Origin: Anaerolineae bacterium
Lineage (GTDB): Bacteria; Chloroflexota; Anaerolineae; UBA4142
Assembly: GCA_027457205.1 (NCBI GenBank)
Contig: DAIDTM010000589.1
Coordinates: 1-5,050 of the forward strand
DNA length: 5,050 nucleotides
Direction: 5' to 3'
The notes beneath the pieces were generated by a model, which saw only the letters and a list, made by a program, of their open reading frames with translations, was not told the DNA's origin and searched no databases. Made by a program: the position numbers and the translations under genes. Below are positions 1 to 5,050 of the stretch, one piece after another; the first letter of the stretch is position 1; the number at the start of each line of letters is the position of its first letter.

Positions 1-2
1 GT

Positions 3-506
3 GTGCGCGTCGTCAACGAACGCGTCGAGCGAATCGTGTTCGACGGTTTACCGCGCGTGCGCACCGCCACGCGCGAAGAGATTTTGGATTTGGTCGTCCT
101 CGCGGTCGGCGACGCGTGCGTGACGCGTCTGTACAAGGACGGCATCGGCTCCGCGCTGGCGACTGCGCGCGCGGCGGCAGAGACCGCGCTGCGCCACGGC
201 GTTGGGCGCGACGCGTTCGCCGGGCATTACGCGCCGGTGTGCCGCGCGGTCGCACGGGATAATCGGTATGGGCGCGTGCTGTTCGGGCTAGTCGAGCGGG
301 CGAAGCCGAACGCGCTGTTCATGCGTGCGAGCGGGCGCGCGCTGCGAGCCGAGGCGGACCAAGCGCCGGCGGCACGTGTGCTTAATCGGACGTTGTGGTC
401 GTTGTTCACCGGCGACGCGAACTATGAAGAGATTTTTCGGATGTTGTTCGCGCCGAAAAGCATCGCGCGCGTCGCGCGGGCGATGCTGGCGGAATTGGTC
501 GAGTGA
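3..506 (+). CDS. FAD-dependent oxidoreductase, geranylgeranyl reductase-like, C-terminal part (5' end outside window)
   Basis: This frame is open to the left edge, so the gene almost certainly starts upstream; the GTG at base 3 is only the first start-like codon visible. The visible 167 residues contain the end of an FAD-binding fold: a V-G-D-A motif near residues 35-38, then a K-D-G-I-G-S-A-L segment and an A-A-E-T-A-L helix. These are the usual FAD-contacting elements at the end of geranylgeranyl reductase/squalene-epoxidase-like flavoproteins. The rest is an alpha-helical C-terminal tail. It aligns well with the tail of the next gene (GDA…SAL…AA.T.L…Y…C… and later YEEIFRML against YREIVRGM), which is the main support for the call. 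The TGA at 504-506 is followed after 19 bases by the paralogue, so the two are probably co-transcribed. Such enzymes commonly reduce isoprenoid double bonds or oxidise lipid-like substrates, but the actual substrate cannot be read from this fragment. Confidence 0.7.
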   Translation: MRVVNERVERIVFDGLPRVRTATREEILDLVVLAVGDACVTRLYKDGIGSALATARAAAETALRHGVGRDAFAGHYAPVCRAVARDNRYGRVLFGLVERAKPNALFMRASGRALRAEADQAPAARVLNRTLWSLFTGDANYEEIFRMLFAPKSIARVARAMLAELVE

Positions 507-525
507 GTCAATTGGGTGGCGGACG

Positions 526-1836
526 ATGAGCAAATCATTCAATGGATTGGGTCGTCTCGACGATGGCGCGCGGGTCGTCGTCATCGGCGGTGGACCGGGC
601 GGCGCGGGCGCTGCGCTCGCGCTGCAAAACCAGGCGCGGCAGCTGGGTCGCCAGATCCACATCACGTTGTTCGAGGGCAAGGTGTTTGCCGGCGAACATC
701 ATTTCAACCAATGCGTCGGCGTGCTGTCGCCGCCCATCGACACGATTCTGCAAGATGCGCTGGGCGTGCCGTTCCCGCATCATCTGGTCCAACGCGAGAT
801 CACCGGCTACTTTCTCCATTCGGATGACCGCGCGATTTTGCTCGAATCGGACGATCCGCCGGCGTACGCGGTGCGCCGCGTCCAGTTCGACAACTATATG
901 CTCGACCAGGTGCGCGTCGGCGGTATCGAGGTGATCACTGGGCGCGTCACCGATCTGGAATTCCACGCCGACCGCGTGATCGTCTACAGCGAGAGCGGCA
1001 ATTCGGAAGCCGATGTCGTCGTCGGCGCGTTCGGGGCGGACGATGGCACCGCGGTCGTGTTCGAGCGCGCAACCGATTATCGCGCGCCGCGCTTTCTGAG
1101 CAGCATCGTGACCAAGATTCATCCGCGTCCGGAACTGATGGACGCGTTTGGGGATCGCATCCACGCGTTTCTGCCGTCGACGCCGGGCATTGAGTTTGGC
1201 GCGGTGACGCCGAAAGGCAATCACCTGACGATCAACATCGCGGGCGAGAAGGTGGACGCGGTGATGATGGACGATTTTCTGCGCGGTGCGGGGCTGCGGT
1301 CGGTGGTCGCGTGTCTGGAGGACGCGCAGAGCCAGCGTGATCTGACGTTCTTCAAGGGACGCTTTCCGGTCTCGCAGGCGCGCGCGTTTTCCGGCGACCG
1401 CTACGTGATCGTCGGCGACGCGGCGGGGCTGGTGCGTCCTTTCAAAGGCAAAGGCGTGAACTCGGCGCTCCAGACCGGCACGTGGGCGGCGCAGACGATG
1501 CTGACCGCCGGCATCTCGGCAGGCGCGTTTCGCGAGTATCATCAGTTGTGCCGCGACATCACCGACGATCTGCCGTACGGCAAGGCGATGCGCGCAGTCA
1601 CCATCGGCATCAGCAAATGGCATTTGCTCAATCTCGTGATCGCGCTCGCGGAGCAGGACGCGGATTTGCGGCACATGCTGTTTGGCGCAGTTTCCGGGCA
1701 TCAGATGTATCGCGAGATCGTGCGCGGGATGCTGGACGCGCGCTGGCTGGCGCGGATGGCGGGGCTGCTTGCCGCGCTGCCGGTTCGGACGCGAAGGCGG
1801 AAGGCGGAGGCGGGTGGCAGCCGGGGTGCGGCGTAG
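526..1836 (+). CDS. FAD-dependent oxidoreductase, geranylgeranyl reductase family
   Basis: The protein has 436 residues if it starts at ATG 526. That start lies 19 bases after the upstream stop, has a weak G-rich ribosome-site-like stretch (GGGTGG, 513-518) and places the dinucleotide-binding motif near the N-terminus as expected. The frame is open further upstream to 325, but that part only shadows the preceding gene. Visible elements: a Rossmann beta-strand plus GGGPGGAG at residues 21-28 for FAD; an acidic residue ending the second strand (LFEGK); a family-like Cys segment (NQCVGVLSPP) near residue 65; and the second FAD motif VGDAAG at 296-301, followed by KGKGVNSAL. The length matches the family (about 400-450). 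The last 110 or so residues are helical and match the tail of the preceding gene, so this is a tandem paralogue. Known family members reduce geranylgeranyl chains of chlorophyll, quinones or archaeal lipids; the substrate here is unknown. The stop codon TAG lies inside the left end of a hairpin repeat. Confidence 0.85.
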   Translation: MSKSFNGLGRLDDGARVVVIGGGPGGAGAALALQNQARQLGRQIHITLFEGKVFAGEHHFNQCVGVLSPPIDTILQDALGVPFPHHLVQREITGYFLHSDDRAILLESDDPPAYAVRRVQFDNYMLDQVRVGGIEVITGRVTDLEFHADRVIVYSESGNSEADVVVGAFGADDGTAVVFERATDYRAPRFLSSIVTKIHPRPELMDAFGDRIHAFLPSTPGIEFGAVTPKGNHLTINIAGEKVDAVMMDDFLRGAGLRSVVACLEDAQSQRDLTFFKGRFPVSQARAFSGDRYVIVGDAAGLVRPFKGKGVNSALQTGTWAAQTMLTAGISAGAFREYHQLCRDITDDLPYGKAMRAVTIGISKWHLLNLVIALAEQDADLRHMLFGAVSGHQMYREIVRGMLDARWLARMAGLLAALPVRTRRRKAEAGGSRGAA

Positions 1837-1887
1837 GGGCGACCCTTGTGGTCGCCCACATCGGGCGGGGACAAGCCCCGCCCCTAC
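1833..1887. repeat. Double-hairpin palindromic repeat (GTAGGGGCGACC type)
   Basis: Two perfect 8-bp hairpins stand side by side. GGGCGACC (1837-1844) pairs with GGTCGCCC (1850-1857) around loop CTTGT. GGGCGGGG (1863-1870) pairs with CCCCGCCC (1876-1883) around loop ACAAG. The two loops are reverse complements of each other, and the outer 9 bases, GTAGGGGCG (1833-1841) and CGCCCCTAC (1879-1887), are also an inverted repeat, so the whole element can fold as one cruciform. From general knowledge, intergenic repeats with this core are found in many copies in Chloroflexota and some other genomes. It contains the stop codon of the upstream gene (1834-1836) and may act as a transcript end or mRNA stabiliser. 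There is no T-run after it, so it is not a standard intrinsic terminator. Confidence 0.85.
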
Positions 1888-1924
1888 CAACCGACCGTTG
1901 CTCCATCACTCGATGGCGGAAACG

Positions 1925-1953
1925 TTGTGAGCGCGCGGCGAGCGTGGTATAAT
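1925..1953 (+). promoter_or_regulatory. Near-consensus sigma70-type promoter
   Basis: TTGTGA (1925-1930) and a perfect TATAAT (1948-1953) are separated by 17 bases. A TGG directly before the -10 (1945-1947) adds the extended -10 TG. The predicted transcription start is around 1960. It is the strongest promoter match I see in the window, and it sits just after the hairpin repeat and before the AT-rich cassette. It would drive the DUF2971-HNH pair through a leader of about 270 bases, or a small RNA of its own. Confidence 0.75.
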
Positions 1954-1959
1954 GGCTGT

Positions 1960-2233
1960 GCACTGGCGCAACGTGCCCTTGACGAGTTGTGCTAACCCGA
2001 ATTTAGGGGCGAAAGAAAAACGCTCAGGGGGAAGCCAAGACACCTTGACAGCCAAGACGCCGCGCACCGCTTCGACTTTCGGCGAAGATGCTTTCCTGGT
2101 TCGAGTGGGTGTTGATGGAGTAGCGCACCTCTGAAGAACTCAGAAGCAAATGATTAATCAATCGTCCCATGCTTCGGATGTTGCATTTTGGCAACAAACT
2201 GCGTACTGTCAAAGTGCCTAAGGAGTATGCACA
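1960..2233 (+). other. Long untranslated leader or possible small-RNA region, no credible gene
   Basis: About 270 bases lie between the predicted start site of the 1948 promoter and the DUF2971 start codon. Short hairpins are possible at 1965-1977 (GGCGC/GTGCC), 2070-2087 (CTTCG/CGAAG) and 2180-2195 (GTTGC/GCAAC). GCCAAGAC occurs twice (2034-2041 and 2051-2058). TGATTAATCA (2151-2160) is a perfect 10-bp palindrome close to the gene and could be a regulator site. The only + strand frame of any length begins inside the -10 box, so the promoter's own transcript would not include its start codon. I could not match the leader to a riboswitch class I know. A second, weak promoter-like pair (TTGCAT 2181-2186, TACTGT 2204-2209, 17-base spacer) lies closer to the gene. 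Confidence 0.4.
2219..2225 (+). promoter_or_regulatory. Ribosome binding site of the DUF2971 gene
   Basis: TAAGGAG lies 8 bases before ATG 2234. It is the best Shine-Dalgarno match in the window and settles the start. An out-of-frame ATG at 2227 is too close to the site, and the in-frame ATG at 2240 is less well spaced. Confidence 0.8.
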
Positions 2234-3007
2234 ATGAACATGGACATCATAGACAAAGTTCGATTATTTGTTCCCAAGCGACGCCGACGCCTTTGGCACT
2301 ACACCAGTTGTCAAGGCATGGTCGGTATAATCATGACGAGGAAAATCTGGGCGACTGATATTTTATATCTGAACGATAGATTAGAATATAAGCTAGCCGT
2401 AGATTTAGTTTTGAACGAATTGAATCAGCCCGGGGTTTTGTGCCATTATGATAAAGAAGAGCGCACATATCTAAAATCCTTCTGCGCTTACTTACAAGGC
2501 GTACCAGGTGGAGACACGGAGCAAGGTATCTATGTCTGTTCCTTTTCAAGTCAAGGAGATGATCGCGTCGCATGGGAAATCTACGGCGATCATGGAAGAG
2601 GGTACTGCATTGGGTTCGACTATCAGGACTTGAGAGAGTCACTGAAGCAGCATTGGTGGCTAGTTCCATGCTATTACACCTCTCGACAACACTCGAAAAT
2701 CATTCGCTGCTTTTTGAGGAAGGCGATTCACCTCTTTCGCACGAAGCAAGCCACATCCATTGATACTTGCCGAGCATCGATTTTGGCTGAGAGAGAGGCG
2801 TTTTGTGAATTCCTCCAAATTGCTCCATTGCTCAAACACTCCAGTTGGGTTGCAGATAGGGAATGGAGGCTAATCTCAAAACCAAATGCACACATAACTC
2901 CACTCCGCAGAAAGCCCCGAAGAGAATCTTACGGATCAGGAAATACGGAGATTCCATACATCGAAATCGAGTTGGAAGAAAAGGACAAGCCACTGAGGAT
3001 TCCCTAA
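2234..3007 (+). CDS. DUF2971 family protein, cut short by a premature stop
   Basis: This frame encodes 257 residues from ATG 2234 with a strong ribosome site. Family-typical motifs, recalled rather than searched: L-W-H-Y-T-S at 20-25; L-N-D-x-x-E at 46-51; a central core of about 99-129 (IYVCSFSS, a Trp-rich turn, then YGDHGRGYCIGFD); and D-R-E-W-R-L-I at 208-214. No signal peptide or membrane segment is visible, so it is likely cytoplasmic. The function of DUF2971 is not established. Members occur scattered in accessory regions, and the early H-Y-T-S recalls the first motif of ADP-ribosyltransferase-like folds, which is inference only. The frame ends at TAA 3005-3007, before the usual IWIG…PFR end of the family, yet that end is still present in the same frame downstream. 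The product is therefore about 50 residues shorter than its ancestor and may be inactive. Its base composition is much more AT-rich than the left block (21/60 G+C at 2341-2400 against 39/60 at 901-960), which suggests transfer. Confidence 0.75.
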   Translation: MNMDIIDKVRLFVPKRRRRLWHYTSCQGMVGIIMTRKIWATDILYLNDRLEYKLAVDLVLNELNQPGVLCHYDKEERTYLKSFCAYLQGVPGGDTEQGIYVCSFSSQGDDRVAWEIYGDHGRGYCIGFDYQDLRESLKQHWWLVPCYYTSRQHSKIIRCFLRKAIHLFRTKQATSIDTCRASILAEREAFCEFLQIAPLLKHSSWVADREWRLISKPNAHITPLRRKPRRESYGSGNTEIPYIEIELEEKDKPLRIP

Positions 3008-3157
3008 ATCTGGATAGGTGGAGCATATGATCCCGTTACGAAAACGGATGATGTAAAGCAGTTCATGAGTTGTTACCCTATCGACGGATGCACGGTTGAC
3101 TCCTCAAAAATCCCTTTCAGATACGAACCACCAATCTATGGGGCATTCAGTGTTTAG
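3008..3157 (+). pseudogene. Detached C-terminal part of the DUF2971 gene
   Basis: Reading straight on in the DUF2971 frame after the TAA at 3005-3007 gives 49 codons without another stop, up to TAG 3155-3157. The peptide begins IWIGGAYDP, continues through a V-K-Q-F-M helix and ends with a D-S-S-K-I-P-F-R-Y segment. This is the layout expected of a DUF2971 C-terminus (IwiGP…v..fl…S..pfR). No frameshift is needed, so a single nonsense substitution (for example from GAA, AAA, CAA, TTA or TCA) explains the break. The restored protein would have about 307 residues. The restored stop overlaps the beginning of the HNH gene, which supports an original translationally coupled pair. A base-call error or programmed read-through are the alternatives. 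Confidence 0.75.
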
Positions 3158-3695
3158 GAAAGATTCTAAATGCAAGTTTTTGTACAGGGAAGTAGGTTTT
3201 CTATTTAAGAGACGGCTTTGGCGTTTTTACACCGGCAATCTGCAATCACAAGATGAAATGGACGAGGACAAATACAAAGAGTTCTTGGCGAATCAACAGA
3301 AAACGCCTATGAGAGTTGTGTCCGATTCCTCAAGCAAGAAATGCTGGTGGATGTTTAGGGGCGAATTCTACGTGGAAGATGAAGGTTATTCGATGATCGA
3401 AGTTGCCGCCTTGATTATGGATATGATGCAGAAGAAAGAAAAGAAAATCCATAGAATTATTGCACGTGCAAAGCAAATTGAATCCGATTCATTACCAGTG
3501 AGGCAGCCAATTCCAGATGATGTCAAAATCCTTGTCTGGCAACGTGATGGGGGTCGTTGCGTCGAATGTGGAAGTCAGCAAAACCTTGAATATGACCACA
3601 TCATTCCTTTATCGAAAGGCGGTAGCAATACTGCCCGAAATCTGCAACTTCTCTGCGAGGGGTGCAATCGGTCGAAAGGAGCAAACCTTTCATGA
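3138..3695 (+). CDS. HNH endonuclease with N-terminal Trp-rich accessory domain
   Basis: From ATG 3138 the product has 185 residues. Residues 69-85 (CWWMF, then EFYVEDEGYS) form a Trp/Tyr-rich module, followed by a basic helix around 97-115 rich in Lys and Arg. The C-terminal HNH fold spans about 130-185. It has two zinc-binding pairs, C141-x2-C144 and C173-x2-C176, the catalytic D153-H154 in an E-Y-D-H-I-I-P strand, and N168 followed by the C-x2-C-N closing helix. All key residues are present, so it should cut DNA. Together these modules resemble a widespread stand-alone HNH family. The start is uncertain: TTG 3096 and GTG 3150 (after a GGGG stretch) are in frame, and none has a strong ribosome site. 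The frame overlaps the restored end of the DUF2971 gene, suggesting coupling; the premature stop upstream may now reduce its translation. AT-rich like its neighbour. A role in restriction, homing or defence is possible but not shown. Confidence 0.85.
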   Translation: MGHSVFRKDSKCKFLYREVGFLFKRRLWRFYTGNLQSQDEMDEDKYKEFLANQQKTPMRVVSDSSSKKCWWMFRGEFYVEDEGYSMIEVAALIMDMMQKKEKKIHRIIARAKQIESDSLPVRQPIPDDVKILVWQRDGGRCVECGSQQNLEYDHIIPLSKGGSNTARNLQLLCEGCNRSKGANLS

Positions 3696-3985
3696 CTCGC
3701 AGGAGATTCATTGCAGGCGTCCTGAGCCATCGATCTTGATGGAGCGATGCACATTGGAGGATAGGGGCTTTTTGAGCAAGATGACTTGGGGCTTGTGTTG
3801 GAAGCCGGTTGACCTATCACTTCCAAAACTATGGAGGAGTTGGACCGTCAATATCTCTTAATCAGTAGCCCATGCAAATGACATAAGCCTTGCTCAAGTG
3901 GTCCAAGTCCATCCGCCCTGATTGAGACTGACCAACATCCTCATAAGCTCTTGGTCACTAGAATCTACTCGTCGGCATCAACGAA
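3696..3985. other. Gene-free stretch after the HNH gene
   Basis: No frame on either strand here has a ribosome site together with a recognisable protein. Short stop-broken pieces in the HNH frame (for example DGAMHIGG, then GLFEQDDLGLVLEAG at about 3738-3803) have a protein-like look and could be the remains of a decayed gene, but I do not recognise a family and the evidence is weak. No inverted repeats or attachment-like sequences stand out until the hairpin at 3986. Confidence 0.4.
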
Positions 3986-4015
3986 ACGCCCTTGCATTTC
4001 AAGGGCGTCTTTGTT
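3986..4015 (+). terminator. Intrinsic terminator after the HNH cassette
   Basis: A perfect 9-bp stem, ACGCCCTTG (3986-3994) with CAAGGGCGT (4000-4008), has a five-base loop CATTT and is followed by CTTTGTT. The T-run is short and interrupted, so strength is moderate. Its loop and tail coincide with the -35 and -10 of the next promoter. Confidence 0.7.
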
Positions 4016-4020
4016 ATGAT
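3992..4020 (+). promoter_or_regulatory. Promoter for the membrane protein-sigma factor pair
   Basis: TTGCAT (3992-3997) and TATGAT (4015-4020) are separated by exactly 17 bases, with an extended -10 TGT (4012-4014). The predicted start, near 4027, leaves about 22 bases before ATG 4049. The -35 lies in the terminator's upstream arm and loop. Confidence 0.55.
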
Positions 4021-4048
4021 ACTGACAAGTGAGAGTGCTAGGAAACCG

Positions 4049-4552
4049 ATGGACCTGAATATTTTTTACACCGCCTTGGCGACGGTCGCGGCGACGCTGC
4101 TGGGTCTGTTGTTCATCGCGATTCAGCAGAACGCCGGGCGACTCCACGATCCCCCTAATCGCTGGAGGGCGATAGCGGTTTCGACGTTCTATTCGTATAC
4201 GGTGATCTTGATCGTGTCTCTATTTACCTTCATTCCTCTCCTGCGCGCCCCAACTATGGCGGTCGGTTGTCTCATCGGGATTTGGCGACAGGTAGGGGCG
4301 TGGTTACCCGTCTGGCGCGCGACGACGACAGGGCGTTTGGCGCGTTTACGCGAAACTTTCTGGACGCTGGTGAGTCCGGTATTCCTCTATATGTCGCTCC
4401 TCTTTGCTTCCAGCCACCTACAACAAGGCAAGGGTGATGAAGCCAGCGAATCCAGTATTGCTGCGGTACTCATCGTTCTCCCCGTGATCGTCCTCCGCAA
4501 CTCATGGCGGTTGCTGGTCGAAATCCCGAGCGAAGAACGGTTGAACAAGTAA
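4049..4552 (+). CDS. Small integral membrane protein of unknown function, four predicted membrane segments
   Basis: The product has 167 residues from ATG 4049, chosen because TAGGAA (4039-4044) sits at proper spacing and the first hydrophobic segment then begins directly (MDLNIFYTALATVAATLLG). An earlier in-frame ATG at 4019 overlaps the -10 box and is unlikely. Hydrophobic stretches at about 6-26, 45-65, 104-124 and 137-157 are the likely membrane helices. A weaker one at 69-89 (GCLIGIW) is followed by an Arg-rich loop at 90-101. No enzyme motif is visible. Small bacterial proteins beginning MD-x-N-x-FYTALAT are familiar to me as hypothetical membrane proteins. The stop is 7 bases before the sigma factor start, so the two are surely transcribed together and perhaps translationally coupled; membrane sensing for the sigma factor is a guess only. 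Composition is back towards GC-rich. Confidence 0.7.
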   Translation: MDLNIFYTALATVAATLLGLLFIAIQQNAGRLHDPPNRWRAIAVSTFYSYTVILIVSLFTFIPLLRAPTMAVGCLIGIWRQVGAWLPVWRATTTGRLARLRETFWTLVSPVFLYMSLLFASSHLQQGKGDEASESSIAAVLIVLPVIVLRNSWRLLVEIPSEERLNK

Positions 4553-4559
4553 GCCCAAT

Positions 4560-5050
4560 ATGTCAGAGAGTTCTGTTGAGCACGTTCGTCAAGTTTTGGA
4601 CACCGTCTATCGCACTGAATCGCGGCGCGTGCTTGCCACGCTGATTCGTCTCCTTGGTGATTTCGATCTCGCCGAAGACGCGATGCACGATGCCTTCCGC
4701 GTTGCGTTGGAGCAATGGCAGCGCGACGGCGTGCCTGCCAATCCGCGCGCGTGGCTCGTTTCGACCGGGCGGTTCAAAGCGATTGACCAACTGCGCCGCC
4801 GCGCGCGATCTGACGAAATACCACTCGAACCGCTCGCCGAGCAACTTGCAAGTCCAAGCGACGAGGCAGATTTGAACAAGGTGGAGGTGGAGGACGACCG
4901 CTTACGGCTCATCTTCACGTGTTGCCATCCCGCGCTGTCGTTGGAGGCGCGCGTCGCGTTGACGCTGCGCGAGGTCTGCGATCTTGCCACGGAAGAGATC
5001 GCGCACGCTTTTCTCACCCGCGCGCCCACGCTCGCGCAGCGGATCGTGCG
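4560..5050 (+). CDS. ECF sigma factor, ECF42-like (3' end outside window)
   Basis: From ATG 4560 the frame stays open to the window edge, giving about 163 residues. Region 2 spans roughly 17-85: the Y-R-T-E-S-R-R-V-L-A-T-L-I-R helix, then LGDFDLAEDAMHDAF (core-polymerase and -10 contacts) and NPRAWLVSTGRFKAIDQLRRR. Region 4 begins near residue 112 with the ECF42 hallmark LRLIFTCCHPAL, then ALTLREVCDLATEEIAHAFLT and P-T-L-A-Q-R, the helix-turn-helix that reads the -35. ECF42 proteins normally continue with a long C-terminal TPR-like extension (DUF6596), not visible here, and usually lie beside YCII/DGPF-type genes rather than an anti-sigma factor. Here the upstream partner is a small membrane protein, 7 bases away. 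No clear ribosome site precedes the ATG, suggesting coupling. Identity as a sigma factor is very likely; the subgroup is from recalled motifs. Confidence 0.9.
   Translation, partial: MSESSVEHVRQVLDTVYRTESRRVLATLIRLLGDFDLAEDAMHDAFRVALEQWQRDGVPANPRAWLVSTGRFKAIDQLRRRARSDEIPLEPLAEQLASPSDEADLNKVEVEDDRLRLIFTCCHPALSLEARVALTLREVCDLATEEIAHAFLTRAPTLAQRIV

Noticed and set aside
325..525. N-terminal extension of the second flavoprotein
   Set aside because: It overlaps the preceding gene out of frame and is Arg/Cys-rich; the FAD-binding domain starts naturally after ATG 526.
535..1890. Long minus-strand open frame opposite the flavoprotein gene
   Set aside because: It is rich in Arg, His and Ala with no recognisable motif, as expected from the opposite strand of a GC-rich gene; the + strand frame has clear FAD motifs.
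1952..2134. 60-codon frame after the 1948 promoter
   Set aside because: Its ATG begins inside the TATAAT box and cannot be on that promoter's transcript; there is no ribosome site and no protein-like pattern.
2002..3364. Shared 11-mer TTTAGGGGCGA at 2002-2012 and 3354-3364 as a possible attachment repeat
   Set aside because: A few 11-base matches are expected by chance in 5 kb, and the second copy lies within the HNH coding frame.
3692..3739. Tiny frame MTRRRFIAG… overlapping the HNH stop as ATGA, with a Tat-like RRxF
   Set aside because: It ends after 15 codons and has no hydrophobic segment following; the twin-arginine likeness is probably chance.
3517..3861. 114-codon + frame across the HNH 3' end
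   Set aside because: It is an out-of-frame shadow of the zinc-binding HNH region, with no family resemblance.
4607..5029. Minus-strand frame opposite the sigma factor
   Set aside because: Shadow of the + strand gene, which carries unmistakable sigma region 2 and 4 motifs; the opposite frame is Ser/Arg-rich and motif-free.

Overview
The window looks like a stretch of bacterial chromosome, most likely Chloroflexota-like (inference, about even confidence). Four things point that way. The flanking genes are GC-rich. There is a pair of geranylgeranyl-reductase-type FAD enzymes. A 'GTAGGGGCGACC…CGCCCCTAC' double-hairpin repeat, of a kind I know from Chloroflexota and some other genomes, is present. 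The promoter has a TGGTATAAT-type extended -10. No rRNA, tRNA, CRISPR array or transposase is visible. All supported genes are on the + strand.

Left block (1-1887), GC-rich: the 3' end of one FAD-dependent oxidoreductase, then 19 bases later a complete second one of the same family (526-1836). The two C-terminal halves align with each other, so they look like tandem paralogues in one operon. The second gene ends inside the double-hairpin repeat (1833-1887).

Middle block (about 1925-3985), clearly more AT-rich: a strong sigma70-like promoter (1925-1953), a leader of roughly 270 bases with no credible gene, then a DUF2971-family gene (2234-3007) and an HNH endonuclease gene (about 3138-3695). 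The DUF2971 frame is cut by one TAA at 3005-3007. Beyond it, the same frame carries a typical family C-terminus (…IWIG…SKIPFR…) up to a TAG at 3155-3157 that overlaps the start of the HNH gene. The original arrangement was probably a translationally coupled DUF2971-HNH pair, now carrying a nonsense mutation. Composition, gene content and the compact pairing suggest an acquired accessory cassette. A role in defence or mobile-element conflict is plausible but unproven. About 290 bases without a recognisable gene follow.

Right block (3986-5050), GC-rich again: a 9-bp terminator hairpin whose loop and tail overlap a well-spaced promoter (3992-4020), a small four-segment membrane protein (4049-4552), and, 7 bases after it, the start of an ECF42-type sigma factor that runs off the window (4560 onward).

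The most unusual points are the single-codon disruption of the DUF2971 gene in front of an intact HNH gene, the long unexplained leader behind a near-consensus promoter, and the superimposed terminator and promoter at the right edge of the cassette.
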